Assembly (NCBI GenBank): GCA_958298945.1
Contig: CATQJD010000003.1
Location: 248,001 to 312,000 of the forward strand
Direction: 5' to 3'
DNA length: 64,000 bases
From: Atherix ibis
Taxonomy: Eukaryota > Arthropoda > Insecta > Diptera > Athericidae
Numbering within the stretch: the first letter of the stretch is position 1; the number at the start of each line of letters is the position of its first letter. Of this stretch, positions 49,101 to 61,100 are shown in pieces. A model generated the notes under the pieces. The model made no database searches. It was not told the DNA's origin and was given only the letters and a program-made list of their open reading frames with translations. A program made the translations under genes and the position numbers.

Positions 49101-50209
49101 ATGAAGTAGTATGTTTATGAGAAATACGAAGTAGTATATTTAAGAGGAATATGAAGTAGTATGTTTAAGAGGAATATGAAGTAGTATATTTAAGAGGAAT
49201 ATGAAGTAGTATGTTTAAGAGGAATATGAAGTAGTATGTTTAAGAGGAATATGCAGTAGTATGTTTAACAGGAATATGAAGTAGTATATTTAAGAGGAAT
49301 ATGAAGTAGTATATTTCAGAAGAATATAAAGTAGAACGCTTAAGAGGAATATGAAGTAGTATGTTTAAGAGGAATATGAAGTGGTATGTTTAAGATGAAT
49401 ATGAAGTAGTATGTTGAAGAGGAATATGAAGTATTATGTTTAAGAGGAATATGAAGTAGTATGTTTAAGAGGAATATGATGTAGTATATTTAAGAGGAAT
49501 ATGAAGTAGTATATTTAAGAGGAATATGAAGTAGTATATTTTAGAGGAATATGAAGTAGAATGTTTAAGAGGAATATGAAGTAGTATGTTTAAGAGGAAT
49601 ATGAAGTAGTATATTTAAGAGGAATATGAAGTAGTATATTTAAGAGGAATATGAAGTAGTATGTTTAAGATGAATATGAAGTAGTATGTTTAAGAGGAAT
49701 ATGAAGTAGTATGTTTAAGAGGAATATGAAGCAGTATGTTTAAGAGGAATATGAAGTAGTATGTTTAAAAGGAATATGAAGTAGTATATTTAAGAGGAAT
49801 ATGAAGTAGTATGTTTAAGAGGAATATGAAGTAATATATTTAAGAGGAATAAGAAGTAGTATGTTTAAGAGGAATATGCAGTAGTTTGTTTAAGAGGAAT
49901 ACGAAGTAGTATATTTAAGAGGAGTGTGAAGTAGTATATTTAACTGGAATATGAAGTAGTATGTTTAAGAGGAATATGAAGTAGTATATTTAAGAGGAAT
50001 ATGAAGTAGTATATTTAAGAAGAATATGAAGTAGAACGTTTAAGAGGAATATGAAGTAGTATGTTTAAGAGGAATATGAAGTAGTATATTTAAGAGGAAT
50101 ATGAAGTAGTATATTTAAAGGGAATATGAAGTAGTATGTTTAAGAGGAATATGAAGTAGTATATTTAAGAGGAATATGAAGTAGTATGTTTAAAGGAATA
50201 TGAAGAAGT
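46116..50209. repeat. 4,150-bp higher-order unit, copy 1
   Basis: This copy matches 50,266-54,359 at a constant offset of 4,150 for about 4.09 kb. Rare markers keep register throughout: tttaaagggaatacg (46,161 / 50,311), gaggaagatgaag, ttaatacgaat, ttaaggggaatg (46,891 / 51,041), taacaggaatacg (47,443 / 51,593), the 26-bp monomer aatattgaag (near 48,550 / 52,700) and gaagaagt (50,201 / 54,351). The left limit is agaataattaag (46,109) against agtatgtttaag. About 56 bases of consensus-like sequence lie between the copies. Confidence 0.93.
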
Positions 50210-50265
50210 GTATTTAAGAGGAATATGAAGCAGTATGTTTAAGAGGAATATGAAGTAGTATGTTT

Positions 50266-53200
50266 AAGAGGAATATGAAGTAGTATGTTTAAGAGGAATA
50301 TGAAGTAGTATGTTTAAAGGGAATACGAAGTAGTATATTTAAGAGGAATATGAAGTAGTATGTTTAAGATGAATATGAAGTAGTATGTTTAAGAGGAATA
50401 TGAAGTAGTATGTTTAAGAGGAATATGGAGCAGTATGTTTAAGAGGAATATGAAGTAGTATGTTTAAGAGGAATATGAAGTAGTATGTTTAAGAGGAATA
50501 TGAAGAAGTATGTTTAAGAGGAAGATGAAGTAGTATATTTAAAGGGAATATGAAGTAGTATATTTAAGAGGAATATGAAGTAGTATGTTTAAGAGGAATA
50601 TGAAGTAGTATGTTTAAGAGGAATATGAAGTAGTATGTTTAAGAGGAATATTAAGTAGTATATTTAAGAGGAATATGAAGTAGTATGTTTAAGAGATATA
50701 TGAAGTAGTATATTTAAGAGGAATATGAAGCAGTATGTTTAAGAGGAATATGAAGTAATATGTTTAAGAGGAATATGAAGTAGTATGTTTAAGATGAATA
50801 TGAAGTAGTATGTTTAAGAGGAATATGAAGTAGTATATTTAAGCGTAATGTGAAGTAGTATATTTAAGAGGAATATGAAGTAGTATATTTAATACGAATA
50901 TGAAGTAGTATATTTAAGAGGAATATGAAGCAGTATGTTTAAGAGGAATATGAAGTAGTATGTTTAAGAGGAATATAAAGTAGTATGTTTAAGAGGAATG
51001 TGAAGTAGTATGTTTAAGAGGAATATGAAGTAGTATATTTAAGGGGAATGTGAAGTAGAATGTTTAAGAGGAATATGAAGTAGTATGTTTAAGAGGAATA
51101 TGAAGTAGTATGTTTAAGAGGAATGTGAATTAGTATGTTTAAGAGGAATATGAAGTAGTATGTTTAAGAGGAATACGAAGTAGTATATTTAGGTGGAATA
51201 TAAAGTAGTATGCTTAAGAGGAATATGAAGTAGTATATTTAAGAGGAATGTGAAGTAGTATATTTAAGAGGAATATGAAGTAGTGTATTTAAGAGGAATA
51301 TGAAGCAGTATGTTTAAGAGGAATATGAAGTAGTATGTTTAAGAGGAATATGAAGTAGTATATTTAAGAGGAATATGAAGTAGTATGTTTAAGAGGAATA
51401 CGAAGTAGTATATTTAAGAGGAATATGAAGTAGTATGTTTAAGAGGAATATGAAGTAGTATATTTAAGAGGAATATGAAGTAGTATGTTTAAGAGGAATA
51501 TGAAGTAGTATTTTTAAGAGGAATATGAAGTAGTATGTTTAAGAGGAATATGAAGTAGTATGTTTAAGAGGAATATGCAGAAGTATGTTTAACAGGAATA
51601 CGAAGTAGTATATTTAAGTGGAATATGAGGTAGTATGTTTAAGATGAATATGAAGTAGTATGTTTAAGAGGAATATGAAGTAGTATGTTTAAGAGGAATA
51701 TGAAGTAGTATGTTTAACAGGAATATGCAGTAATATGTTTAAGATGAATATGAAGTAGTATGTTTAAGAGGAATATGCAGTAGTATGTTTAAGATGAATA
51801 TGAAGTAGTATGTTTAAGAGGAATATGAAGTAGTATGTTTAAGAAGAATATGAAGTAGTATGTTTAAGAGGAATATGAAGTAGTATGCTTAAGAGGAATA
51901 TGAAGTAGTATCTTTAAGAGGAATATGAAGTAGTATGTTAAAGAGGAATATGAAGCAGTATGTTTAAGAGGAATATGAAGTAGTATGTTTAAGAGGAATG
52001 TGAAGTAGTATATTTAAGAGGAATATGAAGTAGTATGTTTAAGAGGAATATGAAGTAGTATGCTTAAGAGAATAATGAAGTAGTATGTTTAAGAGGAATA
52101 CAAAGTAGTATATTTAAGTGGAATATGAAGTAGTATGTTTAAGAGGAATATGAAGTAGTATATTTAAGAGGAATATGAAGTAGTATGTTTAAGAGGAATA
52201 TGAAGTAGTATGTTTAAGAGGAATATGAAGCAGTATATTTAAGAGGAATATGAAGTAGTATGTTTAAGAGGAATATGAGTTAGTATATTTAAGAGGAATA
52301 TGAAGTAGCATGTTTAAGAGGAATATGAAGTAGTATGCTTAAGAGGAATATGAAGTAGTATGTTTAAGAGGAATATGAAGTAGTATGTTTAAGAGGAATG
52401 TGAAGTAGTATGTTTAAGAGGAATATGAAGTAGTATATTTAAGAGGAATATGAAGTAGTATATTTAAGAGGAATATGAAGTAGTATATTTAAGAGGAAAA
52501 TGAAGAAGTATGTTTAAGAGATTTATGAAGTAGTATATTTAAGAGGAATATGAAGCAGTATGTTTAAGAGGCATATGAAGTAGTATGTTTAAGAGAAATA
52601 TGAAGTAGTATGTTTAAGATGAATATGAAGTAGTATGTTTAAGAGGAATATGAAGTAGTATATTTAAGCGGAATCTGAAGTAGTATATTTAAGAGGAATA
52701 TTGAAGTAGTATATTTAAGACGAATATGAAGTAGTATATTTAAGAGGAATATGAAGCAGTATGTTTAAGAGGAATATGAAGTAGTATGTTTAAGAGGAAT
52801 ATAAAGTAGTATGTTTAAGAGGAATGTGAAGTAGTATGTTTAAGAGGAATATGAAGTACTATATTTAAGAGGAATGTGAAGTAGTATGTTTAAGAGGAAA
52901 ATGAAGTAGTATGTTTAAGAGGAATATGAAGTAGTATGTTTAAGAGGAATATGAATTAGTATGTTTAAGAGGAATATGAAGTAGTATGTTTAAGAGGAAT
53001 ACGAAGTAGTATATTTAAGTGGAATATGAAGTAGTATGCTTAAGAAGAATATGAAGTAGTATATTTAAGAGGAATATGAAGTAGTATGTTTAAGAGGAAT
53101 ATGAAGTAGTATATTTAAGAGGAATGTGAAGTAGTATATTTAAGAGGAATATGAAATAGTGTATTTAAGAGGAGTATGAAGCAGTATGTTTAAGAGGAAT

Positions 53201-54359
53201 ATGAAATAGTATGTTTAAAAGGAATATGAAGTAGTATATTTAAGAGGAATATGAAGTAGTATGTTTATGAGAAATACGAAGTAGTATATTTAAGAGGAAT
53301 ATGAAGTAGTATGTTTAAGAGGAATATGAAGTAGTATATTTAAGAGGAATATGAAGTAGTATGTTTAAGAGGAATATGAAGTAGTATGTTTAAGAGGAAT
53401 ATGCAGTAGTATGTTTAACAGGAATATGAAGTAGTATATTTAAGAGGAATATGAAGTAGTATATTTAAGAAGAATATAAAGTAGAACGCTTAAGAGGAAT
53501 ATGAAGTAGTATGTTTAAGAGGAATATGAAGTGGTATGTTTAAGATGAATATGAAGTAGTATGTTGAAGAGGAATATGAAGTATTATGTTTAAGAGGAAT
53601 ATGAAGTAGTATGTTTAAGAGGAATATGATGTAGTATATTTAAGAGGAATATGAAGTAGTATATTTAAGAGGAATATGAAGTAGTATATTTTAGAGGAAT
53701 ATGAAGTAGAATGTTTAAGAGGAATATGAAGTAGTATGTTTAAGAGGAATATGAAGTAGTATATTTAAGAGGAATATGAAGTAGTATATTTAAGAGGAAT
53801 ATGAAGTAGTATGTTTAAGATGAATATGAAGTAGTATGTTTAAGAGGAATATGAAGTAGTATGTTTAAGAGGAATATGAAGCAGTATGTTTAAGAGGAAT
53901 ATGAAGTAGTATGTTTAAAAGGAATATGAAGTAGTATATTTAAGAGGAATATGAAGTAGTATGTTTAAGAGGAATATGAAGTAGTATATTTAAGAGGAAT
54001 AAGAAGTAGTATGTTTAAGAGGAATATGCAGTAGTATGTTTAAGAGGAATACGAAGTAGTATATTTAAGAGGAGTGTGAAGTAGTATATTTAACTGGAAT
54101 ATGAAGTAGTATGTTTAAGAGGAATATGAAGTAGTATATTTAAGAGGAATATGAAGTAGTATATTTAAGAAGAATATGAAGTAGAACGTTTAAGAGGAAT
54201 ATGAAGTAGTATGTTTAAGAGGAATATGAAGTAGTATATTTAAGAGGAATATGAAGTAGTATATTTAAAGGGAATATGAAGTAGTATGTTTAAGAGGAAT
54301 ATGAAGTAGTATATTTAAGAGGAATATGAAGTAGAATGTTTAAAGGAATATGAAGAAGT
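50266..54359. repeat. 4,150-bp higher-order unit, copy 2
   Basis: This is a near-identical partner of 46,116-50,209. By eye I found nine substitutions and no indel: 46,487/50,637 a-g, 46,959/51,109 a-g, 48,159/52,309 t-c, 48,356/52,506 t-a, 49,055/53,205 g-a, 49,317/53,467 c-a, 49,834/53,984 a-g, 49,886/54,036 t-a and 50,185/54,335 t-a. A full alignment may reveal a few more. It is among the most recent large events in the window. Confidence 0.92.
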
Positions 54360-55532
54360 ATGTTTAAAGGAATATGAAGTAGTATATTTAAGAGGAATGT
54401 GAAGTAGTATGTTTAAGAGGAATATGAAGTAGTATGTTTAAGAGGAATATGAAGTAGTATATTTAAAGGCAATATGAAGTATTATGTTTAAGAGGAATAC
54501 GAAGTAGTATATTTAAGAGGAATATGAAGTAGTACATTTAAGTGAAATATGAAGTAGTATATTTAAGAGGAATATGAAGTAGTATGTTTAAGAGGAATAT
54601 GCAGTAGTATGTTTAAGAGGAATACGAAGTAGTATATTTAAGAGGAATATGAAGTAGTATGTTTAAGAGGAAGATGAAGTAGTATGTTTAAGAGGAATAT
54701 GAAGTAGTATGTTTAAGAGTAATATGAAGTAGTATGTTTAAGAGGAATGTGAAGTAGTATGTTTAAGAGGAATATGAAGTAGTATATTTAAGAGGAATAT
54801 GAAGTAGTATATTTAAGAGGAATATGAAGTAGTATATTTAAGAGGAATATGAAGCAGTATGTTTAAGAGGAATATGAAGTAGTATGTTTAAGAGGAATAT
54901 GAAGTAGTATATTTAAGATGAATATGAAGTAGTATGTTTAAGAGGATTATGAAGTAGTATATTTAAGAGGAATGTGAAGTAGTATATTTAAGAGGAATAT
55001 GAAGTTGTATATTTAAGACGAATATGAAGTAGTATATTTAAGAGGAATATGAAGCAGTATGTTTAAGAGGAATATGAAGTAGTATGTTTAAGAGGAATAT
55101 AAAGTAGTATGTTTAAGAGGAATGTGAAGTAGTATGTTTAAGAGGAATATGAAGTTGTATATTTAAGAGGAATGTGAAGTAGTATGTTTAAGATGAATAT
55201 GAAGTAGTATGTTTAAGAGGAATATGAAGTAGTATGTTTAAGAGGAATATGAATTAGTATGTTTAACAGGAATATGAAGTAGTATGTTTAAGAGGAATAC
55301 GAAGTAGTATATTTAAGTGGAATATGAAGTAGTATGCTTAAGAGGAATATGAAGTAGTATATTTAAGAGGAATATGAAGTAGTATGTTTAAGAGGAATAT
55401 GAAGTAGTATATTTAAGAGGAATGTGAAGTAGTATATTTAAGAGGAATATGAAGTAGTGTATTTAAGAGGAATATGAAGCAGTATGTTTTAGAGGAATAT
55501 GAAGTAGTATGTTTAAGAGGAATATGAAGTAG

Positions 55533-55630
55533 TATATTTAGAGGAATATGAAGTAGTATATTTAAGAGGAATATGAAGTAGTATGTTTAAGAGGAATATG
55601 AAGTAGTATATTTAGAGGAATATGAAGTAG
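55533..55630. repeat. Three-monomer (74-bp) tandem duplication
   Basis: Two 24-bp monomers with tatatttagaggaat, each lacking one A, lie at 55,533-55,556 and 55,607-55,630, exactly 74 bp apart. This is the signature of a local duplication of three monomers after the one-base loss. It is the smallest clear higher-order step in the window. Confidence 0.85.
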
Positions 55631-56530
55631 TATATTTAAGAGGAATACGAAGTAGTATATTTAAGAGGAATATGAAGTAGTATGTTTAAGAGGAATATGA
55701 AGTAGTATATTTAAGAGGAATATGAATAAGTATGTTTAAGAGGAATATGAAGTAGTATGTTTAAGAGGAATATGAAGTAGTATGTTTAAGAGGAATATGC
55801 AGTAATATGTTTTAGATGAATATGAAGTAGTATGTTTAAGAGGAATATGAAGTAGTATGTTTAAGAGGAATATGAAGTAGTATGTTTAAGAGGAATATGA
55901 TGTAGTATATTTAAGAGGAATATGAAGTAGTATATTTAAGAGGAATATGAAGTAGTATATTTAAGAAGAATATGAAGTAGAACGTTTAAGAGGAATATGA
56001 AGTAGTATGTTTAAGAGGATGATGAAGTGGTATGTTTAAGATGAATATGAAGTAGTATGTTTAAGAGGAATATGAAGTAGTATGTTTAAGAGGAATATGA
56101 AGTAGTATGTTTAAGAGGAATATGATGTAGTATATTTAAGAGGAATATGAAGTAGTATATTTAAGAGGAATATGAAGTAGTATATTTAAGAGGAATATGA
56201 AGTAGTATATTTAAGAGGAATATGAAGTAGTATGTTTAAGATGAATATGAAGTAGTATGTTTAAGAGGAAAATGAAGTAGTATGTTTACGAGGAATATGA
56301 AGCAGTATGTTTAAGAGGAATATGAAGTAGTATATTTAAGAGGAATATGAAGTAGTATGTTTAAGAGGAATATGAAGTAGTATATTTAAGAGGAATATGA
56401 AGTAGTATGTTTAAGAGGAATATGCAGTAGTATGTTTAAGAGGAATACGAAGTAGTATATTTAAGAGGAGTATGAAGTAGTATATTTAAGTGGAATATGA
56501 AGTAGTATGTATAAGAGGAATATGAAGTAG

Positions 56531-56580
56531 TACGTTTAAGAGGTATATGAAGTACTATTTTTAGAGGTAATAAGAAGTAG
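56531..56580. repeat. Two highly diverged monomers
   Basis: The first monomer reads tacgtttaagaggtatatg and ends gaagtac. The second keeps 25 bp but has tattttt at its start and aggtaataag in the middle. It is best explained by loss of one A and gain of one T plus other changes. These are among the most divergent monomers I found and could mark an older stretch. No other feature is visible in them. Confidence 0.75.
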
Positions 56581-57060
56581 TATGTTTAAGAGGAATATGA
56601 AGTAGTATATTTAAGAGAAATATGAAGTAGTATGTTTAAAGGAATATGAAGTAGCATGTTTAAAGGAATATGAAGTAATATATTTAAGAGGAATGTGAAG
56701 TAGTATGTTTAAGAGGAATATGAAGTAGTATGTTTAAGAGGAATATGAAGTAGTATATTTAAAGGCAATATGAAGTAGTATGTTAAAGAGGAATACGAAG
56801 TAGTATATTTAAGAGGAATATGAAGTAGTATATTTAAGTGGAATATGAAGTAGTATATTTAAGAGGAATATGAAGTAGTATGTTTAAGAGGAATATGCAG
56901 TAGTATGTTTAAGAGGAATACGAAGTAGTATATTTAAGAGGAATATGAAGTAGTATGTTTAAGAGGAATATGAAGTAGTATGTTTAAGAGGAATATGAAG
57001 TAGTATGTTTAAGAGGAATATGAAGTAGTATGTTTAACAGGAATATGAAGTAGTATGTTT

Positions 57061-58189
57061 AAGAGGAATATGAAGTGGTACGTTTAAGAGGAATATGAAG
57101 TAGTATGTTTAAGAGGAATATGAAGTAGTATGTTTAAGAGGAATATGAACTAGTATGTTTAAGAGGAATATGAATTAGTATGTTTAAGAGGAATATGAAG
57201 TAATATGTTTAAGAGGAATATGAAGTAGTATGTTTAAGAGGAATATGAAGTAGTATGTTTAAGAGGAATATGAAGTAGCATATTTAAGAGGAATATGAAG
57301 TAGTATGTTTAAGAGGAATATGAAGTAGTATGTTTAAGAGGAATATGAAGTAGTATGTTTAAGAAGAATATGAAGTAGTATGTTTAAGAGGAATATGAAG
57401 TAGTATATTTAAAGGGAATATGAAGTAGTATGTTTAAGAGGAATATGAAGTAGTATGTTTTAGAGGAATATGAAGTAGTATGTTTAAGATGAATATGAAG
57501 TAGTATGTTGAAGAGGAATATGAAGTAGTATGTTTAAGAGGAATGTGAAGTAGTATGTTTAAGAGGAATATGAAGTAGTATGTTTAAGAGGAATATGAAG
57601 TAGTATGTTTAAGAGGAATATGAAGTAGTATGTTTACAAGGAATATGAATTAGTATGTTTAAGAGGAATATGAAGTAGTATATTTAAGAGGAATATGAAG
57701 TAGTATGTTTAAGAGGAATATGAAGTAGTATGTTTAAAGGGAATATGAAGTAGTATGTTTAAGAGGAATATGAAGCAGTATGTTTAAGAGGAATATGAAG
57801 TAGTATGTTTAAGAGGAATATGAAGTAGTATGTGTAAGATGAATATGAAGTAGTATGTTTAAGAGGAAAATGAAGTAGTATGTTTAAGAGGAATATGAAG
57901 TAGTATATTTAAAGGCAATATGAAGTAGTATGTTTAAGATGAATATGAAGTAGTATGTTTAAGAGGAAAATGAAGTAGTATGTTTAAGAGGAATATGAAG
58001 TTGTATGTTTAAAGGAATATGAAATAGTATGTTTAAGAGGAATATGAAGTAGTATGTTTAAGAGGAATATGAAGTAGTATGTTTAAGAGGAATATGAAGT
58101 AGTATGTTTAAGAGGAATATGAAGTTGTAGGCTGAAGAGGAATATGAAGTAGTATGTTTAAGAGGAATATGAAGTAGTATGTTTAAGAG
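57061..58189. repeat. Near-consensus stretch
   Basis: These are mainly consensus monomers with G at position 4 and few tata monomers. They include T16A monomers (gaggaaaatg), one 24-bp monomer near 58,008, and an unusual monomer at 58,128-58,152 beginning taggctgaag (T3G, T5C, T7G). I see no gene or unique sequence. Confidence 0.7.
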
Positions 58190-61100
58190 GAATATGAAGT
58201 AGTATGTTTAAGAGGAATATGAAGTAGTATGTTTAAGAGGAATATGAAGTAGTATGTTTAAGAGGAATATGAAGTAGTATGTTTAAGAGGTATATGAAGT
58301 AGTATGTTTAAGAGGTATATGAAGTAGTATGTTTAGGAGGAATATGAAGTAGTATGTTTAAGAGGAATATGAAGTAGTATGTTTAAGAGGAATATGAAGT
58401 AGTATGTTTAAGAGGAATATGAAGTAGTATGTTTAAGAGGAATATGAAGTAGTATATTTAAGAGGAATATGAAGTAGTATGTTTAAGAGGAATATGAAGT
58501 AGTATGTTTAAGATGAATATGAAGTAGTATGTTTAAGAGGAATATGAAGTAGTATGTTTAAGAGGAATGTGAAGTAGTATGTTTAAGAGGAATATGAAGT
58601 AGTATGTTTAAGAGGTATATGAAGTAGTATGTTTAAGAGGAATATGAAGTAGTATGTTTAAGAGGAATATGAAGTAGTATGTGTAAGAGGAATATGAAGT
58701 AGTATGTTTAAGAGGAATATGAAGTAGTATGTTTAAGAGGAATATGAAGTAGTATATTTAAGAGGAATATGAAGTAGTATGTTTAAGAGGAATATGAAGT
58801 AGTATGTTTAAGAGGACTATGAAGTAGTATGTTTACAAGGAATATGAAGTAGTATGTTTAATAGGAATATGAAGTAGTATATTTAAGAGGAATATGAAGT
58901 AGTATGTTTAAGAGGAATATGAAGTTGTATGTTTAAAGGGAATATGAAGCAGTATGTTTAAGAGGAATATGAAGCAGTATGTTTAAGAGGAATATGAAGT
59001 AGTATGTTTAAGAGGAATATGAAGTAGTATGTTTAAGATGAATATGAAGTAGTATATTTAAGAGGAAAATGAAGTAGTATGTTTAAGAGGAATATGAAGT
59101 AGTATATTTAAAGGGAATATGAAGTAGTATGTTTAAGATAAATATGAAGTAGTATGTTTAAGAGGAAAATGAAGTAGTATGTTTAAGAGGAATATGAAGT
59201 AGTATGTTTAAAGGAATATGAAGTAGTATGTTGAAGAGGAATATGAAGTAGTATGTTTAAGAGGAATATGAAGTAGTATGTTTAAGAGGAATTGAAGTAG
59301 TATGTTTAAGAGGAATATGAAGTAGTATGTTTAAGAGGAATATGAAGTAGTATGTTTAAGAGGAATATGAAGTAGTATGTTTAAGAGGAATATGAAGTAG
59401 TATGTTTAAGAGGAAAATGAAGTAGTATGTTTAAGTGGAATATGAAGTAGTATATTTAAGAGGAATATGAAGTAGTATGTTTAAGAGGAATATGAAGTAG
59501 TATGTTTAAGAGGTATATGAAGTAGTATGTTTAAGAGGTATATGAAGTAGTATGTTTAAGAGGAATATGAAGTAGTATGTTTAAGAGGAATATGAAGTAG
59601 TATGTTTAAGAGGAATTTGAAGTAGTATGTTTAAGAGGAATATGAAGTAGTATGTTTAAGAGGAATATGAAGTAGTATATTTAAGAGGAATATGAAGTAG
59701 TATGTTTAAGAGGAATATGAATTAGTATGTTTAAGCGGAATATAAAGTAGTATGTTTAAGAGGAATGTGAAGTAGTATGTTTAAGAGGAATATGAAGTAG
59801 AATGTTTAAGAGGAATATGAAGTAGTATGTTTACGAGGAATATGAAGTAGTATGTTTAAAGGGAATACGAAGTAGTATATTTAAGAGGAATATGAAATAG
59901 TATGTTTAAGATGAATATGAAGTAGTATGTTTAAGACGAATATGAAGTAGTATGTTTAAGAGGAATATGAAGCAGTATGTTTAAGAGGAATATGAAGTAG
60001 TATGTTTAAGAGGAATATGAAGTAGTATGCTTAAGAGGAATATGAAGTAGTATGTTTAAGAGGAATATGGAGTAGTATATTTAAAGGGAATATAAAGTAG
60101 TATATTTAAGAGGAATATAAATTAGTATGTTTAAGAGGAATATGAAGTAGTATGTTTGAGAGGAATATGAAGTAGTATGTTTAAGAGGAATATGAAGTAG
60201 TATGCTTAAGAGGAATATGAAGTAGTATGTTTAAGAGGAATATGAAGTAGTATGTTTAAGAGGAATATGAAGTAGTATGTTTAAGAGGAATATGAAGTAG
60301 TATGTTTAAGACGAATATGAAGTAGTATGTTTAAGAGGTATATGAAGTAGTATGTTTAAGAGGTATATGAAGTAGTATGTTTAAGAGGAATATGAAGTAG
60401 TATGTTTAAGAGGAATATGAAGTAGTATGTTTAAGAGGAATATGAAGTAGTATGTTTAAGAGGAATATGAAGTAGTATGTTTAAGAGGAATATGAAGTAG
60501 TATATTTAAGAGGAATATGAAGTAGTATGTTTAAGAGGAATATGAAGTAGTATGTTTAAGATGAATATGAAGTAGTATGTTTAAGAGGAATATGAAGTAG
60601 TATGTTTAAGAGGAATGTGAAGTAGTATGTTTAAGAGGAATATGAAGTAGTATGTTTAAGAGGTATATGAAGTAGTATGTTTAATATGAAGTAGTATGTT
60701 TTAAGAGAAATATGAAGTAGTATGTTTAAGAGGAATATGAAGTAGTATGTTTAAGAGGAATATGAAGTAGTATATTTAAGAGGAATATGAAGCAGTATGT
60801 TTAAGAGGAATATGAAGTAGTATGTTTAAGAGGACTATGAAGTAGTATGTTTACAAGGAATATGAAGTAGTATGTGTAAGAGGAATATGAAGTAGTATAT
60901 TTAAGAGGAATATGAAGTAGTATGTTTAAGAGAAATATGAAGTAGTATGTTTAAAGGGAATATGAAGCAGTATGTTTAAGAGGAATATGAAGCAGTATGT
61001 TTAAGAGGAATATGAAGTAGTATGTTTAAGAGGAATATGAAGTAGTATGTTTAAGATGAATATGAAGTAGTATGTTTAAGAGGAAAATGAAGTAGTATGT

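Larger units (their letters stand above)
54340..57060. repeat. A-type stretch with a 2,296-bp offset repeat
   Basis: A pair of 24-bp monomers with tttaaaggaat, then aatgtgaag, then tttaaaggcaat occurs here twice (tttaaaggc at 54,462 and 56,758, offset 2,296, or 92 monomers minus four). The same ordered set is found at 2.1, 2.7, 5.5, 6.8 and 9.1 kb. It also has agaacgtttaag (near 55,979), another left-end marker. The internal 55,021-56,100 part resembles 46.7-47.9 kb monomers (ttaagacgaat, ttaacagg with gaattag). Confidence 0.78.

Noticed and set aside
46116..54359. Pure assembly artefact for the 4,150-bp duplication
   Set aside because: The copies have at least nine private substitutions spread along their length, and the junctions fall inside monomers. 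This cannot be fully excluded without reads.
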